DNA from: Echria macrotheca
Taxonomy: Eukaryota; Ascomycota; Sordariomycetes; Sordariales; Schizotheciaceae
Reading direction: 5' to 3'
Assembly (NCBI GenBank): GCA_030411725.1
Contig: MU839829.1
Coordinates: 682,001-746,000 of the forward strand
DNA: 64,000 bases
Positions 1-11,433 of the stretch are shown in pieces; position 1 is the stretch's first letter; the number at the start of each line of letters is the position of its first letter. The notes under the pieces were generated by a model. The model searched no databases. It saw only the letters and a list, made by a program, of their open reading frames with translations, and was not told the DNA's origin. A program made the position numbers and the translations under genes.

Positions 1-824
1 GGCGTCGGCGTGGTGATTCCTGCATACGACTGGTATCACGCCGTGGACCCCGACTTATCCCCGTCGCCAAGGTCGGCGAAAACACCGTGCAGAGACAAGA
101 GCTGCATCAATTATTATCGAAGCCCGGCATCTTTTGCTTGTCGAGATTACCAACTTCTGAAGATCTAAGGGGTTGGCTAGGCAGTGGGTCGCCAGTGCCG
201 CGGACAAGTATGGACTGGTGTAATTGTCTTGGTCTCGTTGTTTAGTCGCAGAGCAATCGGAAAAGGCTCATCCACAACCAATTGTATTAGATACCATCTG
301 CATGGGATCTGACTTCGGCAACTGGTAAGATCAAGCACACTGCAGTCAGATAACCTGTGTCTGCACGTAATCTAAATGAAAAAGAGAAATCGCTTACATG
401 TAAAGGGCTCTTACACGAAAGCGTAACCTGAATGACCCCCTTTTCAGGGCTTAGCAACAAGTTAGACGTCCCGGACGGAAAGTAGATCGATCTCTTAGAG
501 ATCCATCAAAATCACATAATGTCGACTTGCGGTTCGTTTGGATGGAGGGGCAAGGCGCAAGGATGGAAGCAACAAGTTAACGTGACTCTCCTACGATCAT
601 TGAAATTGGAAAGAAATCATCAGATGACGAAAATGGGTCAGCGCCGTTTGTCGTTCCTTCCTGCTATTCTACCCGTGCTTCCTTCAATGTTTCGAGAACC
701 GAGCAGCAGATTTTGGCAACCCAAATCTCGGTGCCGAATGTGTGCAGTGCAGTATTGTCACAGTAAACTCGCCACGGTTATGGGATTTGGCCAACATTTC
801 GACTATTTCTACATTCACGCGCCT
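1..824. other. No gene recognised (window edge)
   Basis: I see no convincing coding segment in this stretch. The only open frame of note (519-848, plus) has no recognisable domain and no fungal-type codon bias. It probably holds the 3' flank of the Hsp70-like gene, which ends at 825 on the minus strand, plus intergenic DNA. Confidence 0.5.
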
Positions 825-3001
825 TTAGCTACGGTAACTTCGAAGTGAAACGCGGCTGAACTGCGGACGAAGACGGTCCGACTCCGACGCCGACGCCCTC
901 GTAATTGTCGACCCCCACGAGCCCGAGCTCCAACTCTGTGCATTGCTCCCTTCAGTCTTTTCCGGCTGCGATGTTTCCCACGCGGACGCTATCGGGACTT
1001 TCTCCGGCGCCGAACTGCCCGGCAACATCTCCCCTTGGTAAAAGATGGCGAACCGAAGATCTCCAGATGGCCCAACAGCTAGGTGAACATCATACTCGCA
1101 GACGTGGTACTCTTTCCTGACTCGCCAAAAACAGGACCGGTTTCGCTTTCTCTTGACAACCAACCTGTCCGGAGGAACCCCCGTCATGTTGGCGCGAACT
1201 TCGTACAGCTTCTCCACGCCAGCTACGACCTCAACTTAGCACACGGCGCACGGCACACAGAGGGAAGGGACTTACGATCGCTGATGTTGTTCGGTTCGCA
1301 CCCTTCGGGGTTATGAGACACCACGATTGTTTCGATCCACGAAAGGGGCTCGGTTAGACCGGCGTTCCTTCGTATCGTCGCCAACAGCGGCCGACCGTTG
1401 ACGATCCGATCTCCTTTCTTCACGATCCACCTCACCTGCTCTGTGGCATACACCTTCTCGTCCCATATGTCGACAATTTGGGGCTGGTTGAAATGACGCT
1501 TGGTCGAGTACGGCTCCCTGATGACAACGCCATAGCTCGCTCGAGCAATGCGAGTCCGGAGGATACTGCTGGTATGTTCCAGCAGGAGGCCTTTTATCAC
1601 AACGAGCTGGGGTTCCGCACACATCTGCACGCGTGTTCCCTCCAGCGAGGAGCGTTCCGAACGTTGGACGTATTCCTGCAGCCGTTGATGAATGAACTCG
1701 GAACTCCCAAGCCCTCCTGACAGGATAATGTATTTCTGGCCAAAATTATTAGCCACACAGCCACACTTCCCTCCAGGACCCTTCTCGACATACCACTGAG
1801 CCATGGCCATCCTTCTCAAACTTATCCAAACCTTCCTCTACCAAGGTAATGATTTTCGTCACTTGAAGTTCAAATAACGACTCAAACTCAGATCTGAATC
1901 CACAGTCAGCCAAGGTCAGGAAACAAGAAGAAGACCTTACTTTGCAATTACGAGGTGCCCGTCCTCTATTCCCAGCTCCTTACACGAGTAGTCATATCGA
2001 ACACCTGAAATTTCAATCCGGTAGGAGTCGTCGTCTCGGTCAAAAAGCGGGTCGCCAAATTTGTGTTTCTGCGTCTTGTAGTAGGGACTTTGTGAGAGCT
2101 TCACGTGAAGGTCTGTCGGCAGCTGAGAAGTAAGATTGGGGTGTTTTTCCAGCCTGCGCCTGACGAGTTGCTGGAAGGTCAAGTCGATCATCATGGATCC
2201 AATGCCGGTTCCCCGAACATCCTGAACCTGCTCCATCACCGGTGGTGCCGACGAGCTGATTTTCACAAATGCGAGATCTGTTGTGCCGCCACCCGCATCA
2301 ACCGACAAGAAAACGTCACCGTTGTTGAACGAGATGGATGTTCCGACGCGAAGCATGGAAGAGACAGCCGCCGCCTCCGCTTCTGTGAGGCCTAGGATGA
2401 CATCATGGCCCGGATGCACACCAAAGCCGGCTTTGAAGAGGATGTTCTTGAAATCGTTGAGTATTCCCTGTCCTCGCCATGTGGTCGGCACGCTGAAGAT
2501 AAATTCGATGGCCATGTCGTCCCACAAAAGGTTGGAATCACCCCCATTGCCCCTCGAGATACTCCGTTTGATATGTTTGTACACCTCGTGGAGATACTCG
2601 CTGACGAGTCTGTGGACTTCTGCCATGCTTTTTGGTGCCCAGGCGATGCCTCTTCTTCTGCTGCTTTCGAGCACCCGGGGCTCGAGGAACATCTTCAAGT
2701 ACCGCCATTTTTCGGTTTCTGGTGTCTCGCTGCCACAAAGGAATCCCCATCTTCGTATCCCGTTTGGCGACGGCTTCTTTGCAAGGACGGAAGGGACCTT
2801 GCGCTCGTTTCCTGCATCGCCCGCGCCTCCACCACCAGGCCAGTCGCTCACGACCTGTGTTGGCGCCAGCTCACGGTTGGGATTTAACCACGCAACTCCT
2901 GGGCTTCGTTAGGTCTGGATTCTCAATGCAACTTGGGACATACCTGTGTACGTGGTGCCGAAGTCAATGGCAACGCAGAGGTCGGGCTTTCGCTGATCCA
3001 T
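825..3001 (-). CDS. HSPA12-like Hsp70-family ATPase
   Basis: Five exons on the minus strand: 3001-2944, 2898-1941, 1893-1794, 1735-1276 and 1222-825. They join in frame into about 657 aa. The first exon carries the phosphate-1 loop AIDFGTTYTGVAW, with its last codon completed across a 45-bp intron. Exon 2 holds the phosphate-2 motif SVDAGGGTTDLAF, and the join of exons 3 and 4 creates the adenosine-site motif KYIILSGGLGSSEF. These are hallmarks of the actin-like ATPase fold of the HSPA12 branch of Hsp70s, which lacks the classical substrate-binding domain and is expanded in filamentous fungi. The role is probably chaperone-like or signalling, and no substrate can be read from the sequence. 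The 3' end is G-rich and low in conservation, so the C-terminus is the least certain part. It diverges from the membrane-protein gene at 3571. Confidence 0.85.
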
Positions 3002-3570
3002 TGATGTTACGCTCCAGTCGAAATGATGAAGAAGCGCGCGCTGGAAATGAACGGGCGGCGAGTGTAAAGATGGCGGTGGGAGCTGGTGTCATGACATACC
3101 GGAGACACCAAACGGCTAGTCTGCCTTGGGATGAATGCAGGCTGCATCCAAAGAGTGTGGGCTTGCCGCCGATGGTTCGCCAAGGGAAGGATTTCTGACC
3201 ATTCAGGGGCCGTACCTGTTTCGCAACCATGGTATGAATCGGAGGATCCAAACACACCACTTCTCGATGACAACACGCCACGGTTCATGGCGCCTTTTGG
3301 AACACACATTTTGCTAATTTCAGGACAGAAGCGCCAGCAAGCGCCGGAAACAAAGCATCCTTGCTTGGGTTGGCATGCCGCCGCCAGGCACCTGCAGGTA
3401 CCTCTACCTCCATCACGGCACCCCCGCATGGGCGGGTGAGCTTGACCAACTCCAGGTGCCTGTTCAGATGCGTGGTTCACTCCTATCATGGTTCGGCTTC
3501 CCCTCGCAACCAGAAGGTGCAAGCCAAACCATCCTCAGAAGGTCCTCGAAGCTCGACAACGCGGTCCAAA
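3002..3570. promoter_or_regulatory. Divergent intergenic region
   Basis: This 569-bp stretch separates the start of the Hsp70-like gene (minus) from the start of the membrane-protein gene (plus), so it must carry both promoters. Overlapping open frames here show no family features. No specific binding site could be named with confidence. Confidence 0.45.
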
Positions 3571-4981
3571 ATGGCCTCAGGCGCTCCGGTTGCGGTTACA
3601 CTCACTGTTCCCGTGACGAGTATCGTCCCGTTTGGAGTTCACCAGCCAGATGTCTTCACCTGCGCGCAAGCTTTGGTCAACTCGTCCCAGATCACAACAC
3701 CAGGGGTCCCTCAAAATGTTCCTGTGCAGCCGGCAGGAACGCCTACCACGCCAATCTCTTTCACGTCAGGGGCTCAAAGCACTACCGGTATATCTTACTC
3801 GTGTCTATACACCATCCCGGCTCCCCAGGCACCGTGTATTGTTCTGAACAATCAGACTTCGCTCCTCAACAACACCTTTACCACGAGTGCAGCGGGGACA
3901 CGCATCACATCAGCTCAACCCGCAGGGACATCGAGTTCCACTAACGATGGTGTATCAACCGCGGCGGCAGCGGGCATCGCCATCGGCGCCACCGTTGCGG
4001 GCATCCTCATCGAAGCGGCCGCGATGTGGTTCTGCTTCTTCCTTCGTCGCCACCGTCGCGGGCGGTCTCCCGCGCCGTCCATGTCGGACTCGACCAAGAG
4101 TCGAAAGTCGATGCCAACAAGTTCCGCGCCGTCACTCAACGGGCCGGGGTTGCTGCCGGGTGGGCTTCACCACTATCTCCTGGACGGTGTTGGCGACAGC
4201 GATATCACGGCGGAGCTGGTGTCTGTGGGACATCTTCTCAAGGACCATGTACAAGCGCATTATCACAAGACCCCGCTCGGCCGCGAACACTTGCCCCATA
4301 TCATGAATGCACTTTCCGGACTTGGGCTTGAAGATGCCATACAGTCGCGGATTGCCACAGCAGCTCTGGATGAGAGGACACGGCACGTTGCTATCCGGTC
4401 GCTACTTGCCAGGGTTATCTTCTCAGCCCTGGACATGCAGTGCGTCGGCCATCTCTCCCTGCTACCACCGCAGGTGACCGCGTTTGTCACGGCGATGCCG
4501 ATGGATACTCGTATACAGCAGACATCGCAGGGTAAGTGCATCTACCTACAGCTATGATCAACAAACTAATCAAGGTTCAGAAATCAACGCCCTGGCTTCA
4601 TGGCGCCGGCTCTCGACCTATCTCCTTCACAAAGACAGGCTTGATCGGTTGCCCCTACCGGTGCCGGCAAGCATTGAAGGGCAGATCCGAGATCTTCATG
4701 ATGCCCTAGACGGTTTCCTGTCCATCTTCGTCCCCAAGGATGGCAGCGGGCGGGCCCGGACGAGCCAGGCGAAGAGCCTTGAGCGAGCGATCCGGGCCTG
4801 CGCCAAATTTGGGTATGCTGTATTCTCGCACCCGTGCGAGTGGCGATACCTGTTCGGGACGGGTGCTGAACTGGGAAATGGTCTCGTTGTGTTACCGGGG
4901 CTGGAGAGGTGGAGCGGGCCGGACGGGGAGATGTACAAGGCCGGACACCTGGTGGTTCGGCCAATGACGGAGGGGATATGA
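3571..4981 (+). CDS. Single-pass membrane protein, unknown function
   Basis: Two exons (3571-4531 and 4575-4981) separated by a 43-bp intron give 455 aa. Residues 1-130 are rich in Ser, Thr and Pro, with three cysteines and several N-x-T/S sites, which suggests a glycosylated outer part. No classical signal peptide is seen. A glycine/alanine-rich membrane helix spans about residues 131-158 and ends in FFLRRHRRGR, a basic stop-transfer that fits a cytoplasmic C-terminus. The roughly 290-residue tail has a folded, helix-rich character with no motif I can name. The layout resembles fungal wall-sensor-like proteins, but the long cytoplasmic domain is unlike short sensors such as Mid2. An upstream in-frame extension exists, but the ATG at 3571 fits best because the preceding frame is not protein-like. 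Confidence 0.7.
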
Positions 4982-6275
4982 CATGTACTGAGGCGACGGG
5001 GTAGCGCGCGCTAATTTACTCGTTGGTGCAGCCGGCGAAGGGACGGTGATTCATGTCTGTTGGCAATTGGATATGCAAGGCTAGAACTAGTTCTAGTGTT
5101 ATGCTGGGAACTTGTGCAACCAGCGCGGCTAGCCAAGTCCGAGGCTGGGCTTCCGAGTGGACCAATCAGATGTCGCGAATAACACAGCAGGCACAAGCCG
5201 TCGTCTGTAGTACACGGGCTTCTCCGTCGCAAGCGTGGGTAGCAGTGAGATTGGCGCTCGGTGCCTGATACGAGAGCTCCTAAATAAATATGCTATGGCG
5301 AGCTACCCAGATCGGGAGCGGCCCGAGGCGTACAGTAGCCGGGCGGTTAGATCGATTGTGGGCTTCATTCAATCGACGGACTCTAGGTAATCATTTGGGA
5401 AGGGGTCCGCCAGTAATATGTTGCAGATAAAACCGCAGATCAGCCTTCTGGTCCCTGGAAAATACAACAAACGCAAAGCTGTGGCTTTATACGCCTAAAT
5501 AAAGATTCTCAAAGGCAACTTGCAAAGAAATAAGCCCAGAAACTTACTCAGGGAGACGTAATAATAGTTTTGAAAGCACTTTGGTAAGTTACAGGACAGG
5601 TAAGCCCTGTCCAAAAAGGCCAAAGTCCATCGATCTAGCAAAGGGACACAATCGATCTAACTGCCCCGATAATACCTAGCTTGCGTAGCCGCCGCGCTGG
5701 AGCGCTTGCACGCAGGAGCTCCGAAGGATTCAGTGGGACCTCGCCTTCGCGGCCGGCAAGATGTTTCTCTGCCACTGAAACGGCCTTATTGGTTCAGGAG
5801 CTCGTGACGGAATGAACAGCGTTTTTGTCGTAGGCTGTTCTTTGCAATGTCTGGGGGAAAGAGAAGGTTGGTTCCTTCAGCAAGGCTGAGACTGGTGGTA
5901 GGCGGTCGGTTTTGAAACACGGTACTGATACCTGTGCTGCGTTCGTCGATCTGAGACACCAGCTACCGAGGCTGTGTTTACTTCAGGGGCCGGCGAAGAT
6001 GGCCGCGCTTGCCTTGATGGCATCATACCTTTTTGTTTGACAGCGTCTACAGGGATGGAGAGTTGGCATTGAAATGGCAGGGCATGTCCAGTCCACCAAC
6101 CTCCTCAGTCCCCTTCCGTCCGACTTTTCAATCGTGCAAAAAAAGAGGGAAGTGACAACACATCATACCTTACCTACCTGTCTCTCTCTCAACTCCCATC
6201 CTTCCAAGTCAAAGGGATAAAAAAAAGCACCACACACAAATTTACAAACACCGGACCAAAAAAAAGGCAAAGCCA
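4982..6275. other. Gene-free region
   Basis: About 1.3 kb with no supported gene. It contains scattered stops in all frames and moderately AT-rich patches around 5280-5560. The final 150 bp is pyrimidine- and A-rich, as expected for a promoter and 5' leader of the gene starting at 6276. Confidence 0.45.
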
Positions 6276-7235
6276 ATGCCCGAACCAGTAACAATCCTCT
6301 CCGCCCTCGGCGGCGCGCTAGGCGCTACCTCCCGCGCAGTCCTCCACGTCGCAGACCTCGTCCAGACGCCCGAGGAGGTCGACGCGGCCGCGGCCGAGAT
6401 CACAAAGTGCCAGCAGAAGCTCGACGAGCTGATGGACCTGCGGCGCAGACATGCGGCCTTGCTCGCCGCGCGTCCCGACGACGAGCGGAGCATTGAGGTG
6501 ACCATCAAGGAGACGTGGGAGGCGCTGGGAAGGGCGATGCCGATTTTGGAGCGGAATCGGATTTCTTATCATTTTGGGGGTGGTGGGTATGGAAACTTTG
6601 GAAAAGGGGGAAGGGGATATGTGGCATCTACAAAAAATCCCGCGGCGAGGTTGGGAAGGAGGTTGAGGTGGAAGATTTGCGATCGGAATATGTGGAGTAT
6701 TCATGAGAAGGCCATTCTCAGGAATCAGATTGAGGTGAGGGATCAGATTGTACGCTTGGAGCAGATTGTGCGGTTTGGGCCGCTTGAGGCGGTGGCGGAG
6801 AAGGTGAGGGGAGAGGAGAGGAGGAAGCGGGAGGATATGGAGAGGGCGAGGGCGGATCGGGATGTGCAGGGGCTTGAGGAGGTTGAGGTGCTGGATTTGG
6901 GTTTGGTTGGAAATGGTGGTGGTCATGGGGGTTATGGGGTGGATGAGAAGAGGTTTGCGTGTGCGGAGCTGCCGGCTGAGGTGGCGTGGAGAGCGAAGAC
7001 GGTGACGATGGAGGCGGTGAGGAAGACGGAGGTTAGGACGGTGGAGGTGAAGAAGGAGGAGGGACAGGGCGGGGCTGGAATTCCTCCGATTGTGTCTCCT
7101 CCGGTGTTTGCGCCGGGTAGGCCGGGGATGTCGGGGATGCAGAAGCGGCCGAGGATGAGTCTGATTAGTGGCGTGGCGGCGGATTTGATGGCTTTGGGGG
7201 TTGATGAGGAGCAGGAGGTGCATCACGCCAAGTGA
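6276..7235 (+). CDS. Hypothetical protein with helical N-terminus
   Basis: An intronless 319-aa frame. The N-terminus (PEPVTILSALGGALGA and onward) is a small-residue-rich amphipathic stretch followed by a charged helix, reminiscent of N-terminal domains found ahead of fungal STAND/NACHT proteins, but here there is no NTPase or repeat domain. Residues about 150-210 are charged and likely coiled coil; the C-terminal third is low in complexity. Codon use changes sharply near 6530: upstream codons mostly end in C, downstream ones in G or T, and C almost disappears from the coding strand. The antisense open frame of 302 aa is a by-product of this skew. I do not recognise the family. Confidence 0.65.
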   Translation: MPEPVTILSALGGALGATSRAVLHVADLVQTPEEVDAAAAEITKCQQKLDELMDLRRRHAALLAARPDDERSIEVTIKETWEALGRAMPILERNRISYHFGGGGYGNFGKGGRGYVASTKNPAARLGRRLRWKICDRNMWSIHEKAILRNQIEVRDQIVRLEQIVRFGPLEAVAEKVRGEERRKREDMERARADRDVQGLEEVEVLDLGLVGNGGGHGGYGVDEKRFACAELPAEVAWRAKTVTMEAVRKTEVRTVEVKKEEGQGGAGIPPIVSPPVFAPGRPGMSGMQKRPRMSLISGVAADLMALGVDEEQEVHHAK

Positions 7236-9067
7236 TGCATGTTATGTAGTATGATTTCTTTGTGGCATCTCTGCTTCATTATGCCAAAATAATGAGTAAA
7301 TCACACGGTGTCAGTCGAGTTTCTTCTTTTGAGAGGTATGCGGAGGAGACGCCAAGACCCTGAAGGGGTTATGGTAGCGGAAAAGAATTAACATCAACGC
7401 ATCGCTTTAAAAGCAAAACGCCTGTTTTATTTCCTTCGGCGTCTTCCCGACACTATCAAATGCTCAAAGCATCTTTCTCAAGCCTCTTGTAAAAAGGTAT
7501 AGGCCTTGGGGACTACGTTGTTCCTCCTGTTGGTTCATCAAGGGGGCCTATGATCATTCATATACCTTATCTTGCTCCGAGATTTTGTCCTTGAGCCTCG
7601 GAGTTTGCACTGTAAAATGGCCGAGGATAACTTTGACAAGACCCACATTCGTACCTAGTGAAGAAGGATGGAAGCAAATCGGATGTGTCGGATCCGACCA
7701 GAAAAGATGACTGGGTGGGTCGACCCCGAGGTGGGCGCTTCGATACGGGCATCTGACTGACGGCGAGTGCAACACGAAGCACACAACACGACAAGACTTC
7801 ATGGCCCGATCCGTGGAAACTAACAACTGTATTGATAATCAGGCAGTGGAAGAATCAAATTCTATTTGCCAAGTTGTGCATTCGACATTCTTGAGTGGAA
7901 AAAAACAAAAAGTGGCCGAGCCCGACTCCAAAAGGATTGCCAGAATTCTAAGGTCAGCACCTTAGAGCCCCAACTGTGGTTATATGCCAGCATGACCCGC
8001 CAGGGCCGTGACTCTACCGTGCATGACCGCTTATTAGAGTACAAATGGAAGGTACCTAGCGTATAGTCGAAGCTAAGGTACCGTATTACCTCAGAGGTAG
8101 CAAACACCACGCCGCTCGACCATGAACAGGGCCCTTGTCCGTTGCGTTTGGTGGGATGGGTTTGGACTATATCCCCCGTCTACCTTTAACTTGCGTTGAA
8201 GCCTGGCGGCCTCAAACCCTGACAGCCTTGAAGCATAAGGCATTCGTACAGATAGCGGGTCTCCCTGTCGGTCAGGCCATTTCCCTTCCTCAACTCCCAG
8301 TTTTACGCCCTGCTTACCAGAGACACAATGATGTTGCACTGGACTCGAGGTTAAGATGCGTGGACACGATTCTGCCCTGCGCAGAATTCCATCAGCAACA
8401 GCCAGCCCCTGCAGGCCGTGCCAGACTTTTGACTGCCCACAGGATGCGACGTAGAAATCGGCAACGATCGGCGTCATCAGACGGGCTAATATTCCCCCTC
8501 AAGGCAACGACTACCTAAGCATGCTCGGCCCGAAGTGGGCAGACTGGATGTTGTAGGCATGCCAGGGTTCACATCGAGCGGGAGCTAGCAGTCTACCCGG
8601 TAGGTGGAAGAGTAGGGCTGGCTGCGGATGACCTCATTTGCTGACCACTACCGACAAGAGTTCGGTAACGGCGGCCCAGTATGCAGGCCGCCCTCGCCAA
8701 TGCCCATGCCGCCCAGGTACAGAACCCACCGATCTGACTGCGGTCATACCCTACCCACCCTAGAGGTGCTGACTTTGCCGTCATGCCACAGAAAACATGT
8801 TTCGAGACAGGGGCAGTGAGCCTTCAATACCAAGCAATCCATGCGCCATACACGGTTGCCTTCCAACAGTTCATGCACGTGGCTTTTCCGCGGAACCGCC
8901 AATCAGTCATCTGAGGGAGTCTATCTGAACATCAGGCCTAATGTGGATTGTGACATACTTGGCGTCTGGTAGCAATGGTCGGACCGGAAGCGAATCAGCG
9001 ATTGCAAGTCATCCGGCTCGTTTTCCTTACGCAAGTGCCCGAGCTACGCCCAAACGCTTTTCATATC
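7236..9067. other. Gene-free region left of the MITE
   Basis: No convincing coding sequence. Short open frames on both strands (for example 8091-8518) overlap each other without codon bias or motifs. Confidence 0.45.
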
Positions 9068-9486
9068 GGCATCTGATAGGGGTGCACCCCCCTTTTGCTA
9101 CGGGTGCATCCCCTTGAAGATAAACTTTTCGCATACATCCTCACATACAAGCGTTTCGGCGTATTAGCAATGCCAAAAGGGTTATTAAGATGGGCTTTAC
9201 GATCTATCAATTACGTTCTTAAGTCCTTATTTACCGGATATAAGATATAAAAGGTCTCGACCTAGCGCATACCCAGGGGTCTAGCGAATACACGTCACTG
9301 CCTTATACCTTCACTTTTATCAGCCTTTACAAGTTTAAAACCCCTTATATATAGTAAATAGGCCCTTTAACAATTATATATACAGCTTTCAGGAAAAATA
9401 TCAACAGTAAATTAGGTATATGCGTAAAACGCAAATGGCGGGGGATGCACCCGTAGCAAAAGGGGGGTGCACCCCTATCAGATGCC
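9068..9486. mobile_element. MITE with 46-bp perfect TIRs and 8-bp TSD
   Basis: The left end (9068-9113) begins GGCATCTGATAGGGGTGCAC and is the exact reverse complement of the right end (9441-9486), 46 of 46 bases. The element is flanked by a direct repeat TTCATATC at 9060-9067 and 9487-9494, which is the signature of an 8-bp target-site duplication. The 327-bp interior is AT-rich and encodes nothing, so the element is non-autonomous. An 8-bp duplication fits hAT elements, and Mutator-like elements are also possible given the long termini. The terminal bases do not settle the superfamily. The identical arms indicate a fairly recent insertion with little repeat-induced mutation. Confidence 0.88.
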
Positions 9487-10385
9487 TTCATATCCGGTCC
9501 TAGCTCGTACGCTAGCTACACTTCCAGGCTTGTACGGATAGATTCCATCAAGCAATTCCGTAGGCTCGCCGACGTGTTAGAGCTGACAGCAACACCACAA
9601 AGGGAATCCCGCCGCCTCCTTTCCCCCTGCGCACACAGGGTTGAAGGAACCTAAGATTTCTGAGGACGATCGCAACAATACGAGCGGCGTATTACAGCAT
9701 CTCGCTTCCTACACGGGTAGACAGGGCACAAGTTACCAAGGTGATGACAAAGAGGCACATTGAGAGAACCCGCCACCTGTGCGTAGCATTGCGGCAAAGC
9801 AACACCCAGCTCAGTCAGCCCTGTCCAAACATTGCAATACGTCCGCACCGCCTGGGTTAGCAATCGTGCACCCATACCGGAAAGCCCAACATGGTCTAGC
9901 GAGGTTGTTGAGCATGTTGTCATGACCAATCACGACTTGAAACGGCTTCCCCAAGCCAATAGTCTGAAGATCTGTGCCTTATAGGGGGTGGAAGGGGTGG
10001 AAGCCAGAAGTTGTCATGCTTTAAGCTTATTCCAATCCCTACAGACTATTGTCTTGTTGCGTCAGCCTCAACCGGTCTGATGATGCCCACGGTTCACATC
10101 GGCACTCCGGGCCGTTGCTTTTACGCGTATGCGTGTCGACGACATACTCGTAGTCGCCTAGCCTTGTAATGGGTAGATGGAGTCTGCCTTGAGCCTCTCC
10201 AAGGGGTGACTACCAAGGGTCGGAAAGAGTCAGGAGGCAGAGAAACGGGTATAAAACCGGGCTCTCACCTCTCTTTTCCTGTCTTTCGTTCATCATCAAC
10301 CAGCCAACTCAGCAGACCTCAACCAGCTCTCTACCACAGTACCAGCTCCCAGCACCACTTCGCAACCTCCAAACCAACCGCCAAA
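9487..10385. promoter_or_regulatory. Intergenic region with TATA box for the secreted-protein gene
   Basis: No gene is supported in this 0.9 kb. TATAAAA at 10250-10256 lies 130 bp upstream of the ATG at 10386. It is followed by a C/T-rich leader with several CAAC/CAGC-rich motifs, as is common in strongly expressed fungal genes. Confidence 0.5.
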
Positions 10386-10735
10386 ATGGTCCACTTCACC
10401 AACATCGTCATCGCCATCGTGGCCACGGCCGTCGCCGGCACCAACGCCTTCACCAAGCCGTGCCCCTACCCGTACGATGTCTGCGGCTGGCGCCTGGCCA
10501 GCGGCGACTTTGGTACGTTTTCTCTTCTTCTAGTGTCGAGAACAAAATCTGATTGAAGACAGGATACACATACGCCGAACTCCAGGCCGCGGCCGGCAGC
10601 ACCGACGGCAGCCACATCTACGACGCGCTGTACAGCTGCGACTCGGCGACGGGCCAAATATCTCTTGTACAGTGGTGTGGCGGTGCCGGCAAGTGTGAGA
10701 CGGGTATTGTTCCTAACGACAACTGCAAGCCCTAA
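10386..10735 (+). CDS. Small cysteine-rich secreted protein
   Basis: Two exons (10386-10512 and 10563-10735) with a 50-bp intron give 99 aa. The N-terminus is a clear signal peptide (VIAIVATAVAGTNA, about 21 residues). The mature part of roughly 78 residues has six cysteines, enough for three disulfides, and a motif KPCPYPYDVCGWRL just after the signal. Size, secretion signal and an even cysteine count are typical of fungal effector candidates or small secreted proteins released in host or substrate contact; no enzymatic motif is present. The ATG sits in a good context (CAAAATGG), and a TATA box lies 130 bp upstream. The split glycine codon at the intron keeps the frame. Confidence 0.8.
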
Positions 10736-11433
10736 AGGAGTCTTGGGACGGCAAGACATCCGGGAACGCGGTGTCTCTTGGGGTCCTTATCGATAAGGGG
10801 AGGGGGAAGGAAGGGGATGGATTGGAGGTTCTTCTTCTCATGTACACCCGCTGGCCAGCTATTCTCTCGTTGAATTTGAACTTTGCTTTTTGTTTACCGT
10901 AAGGTACTCGGTGCGCTGGCTGCTCGAGGATCATCGTGGAGCCCTGTATCGATATCTCGAAACTCGTTTTATGAATTGGTAAGAGACGAAATCCCTTTCC
11001 GCACGGAATCTTCAGGTGCCTCCTTCCCCAATTGTTGAAACGAGAAACGGGTCAACTCAGAAGTGCCCAGATCGCAACAATTTTCCACCATCCAACCATC
11101 CAATGCGCTCATGATGTCTCAATTGATCGCATTGCTTGCCTTTTCGGCCCCGGCCGCCCGAAACAAGCACCGGAAGCCAGTGCTGGCCGCCTTGGCAGAT
11201 GTGCAGACAGGGTTACCCGCATCACTAGACCGCCTGGCTGAAGATTTGGATCCTACAAGCTACCACCATTGGCCCGAGTCTGTATCTCTCGGTATGCATA
11301 CTCAAAAGTCCTGCGGGGTCCAGGAGTTGGGCTGACAGGTACGGATTACTGATTCCCGATAAAACACAGCAAAGACACCTCACCGCCATGTCGATTCCCA
11401 ATCTCCCCTCCATCCAACCCCCCAACAAACACC
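10736..11433. other. Intergenic region
   Basis: About 0.7 kb without a firm gene. A plus-strand frame around 11110-11335 begins with a short hydrophobic stretch but lacks further support. A possible leader intron, GTATGC (11290) to ACAG (11370), could be part of the calpain 5' UTR. An ATG at 11388 opens a frame that overlaps the calpain start out of frame. Confidence 0.4.

Noticed and set aside
6318..7226. 302-aa minus-strand open frame
   Set aside because: It mirrors the 319-aa plus gene. Its Pro/His/Leu/Arg-rich composition is what a C-poor coding strand produces in antisense.
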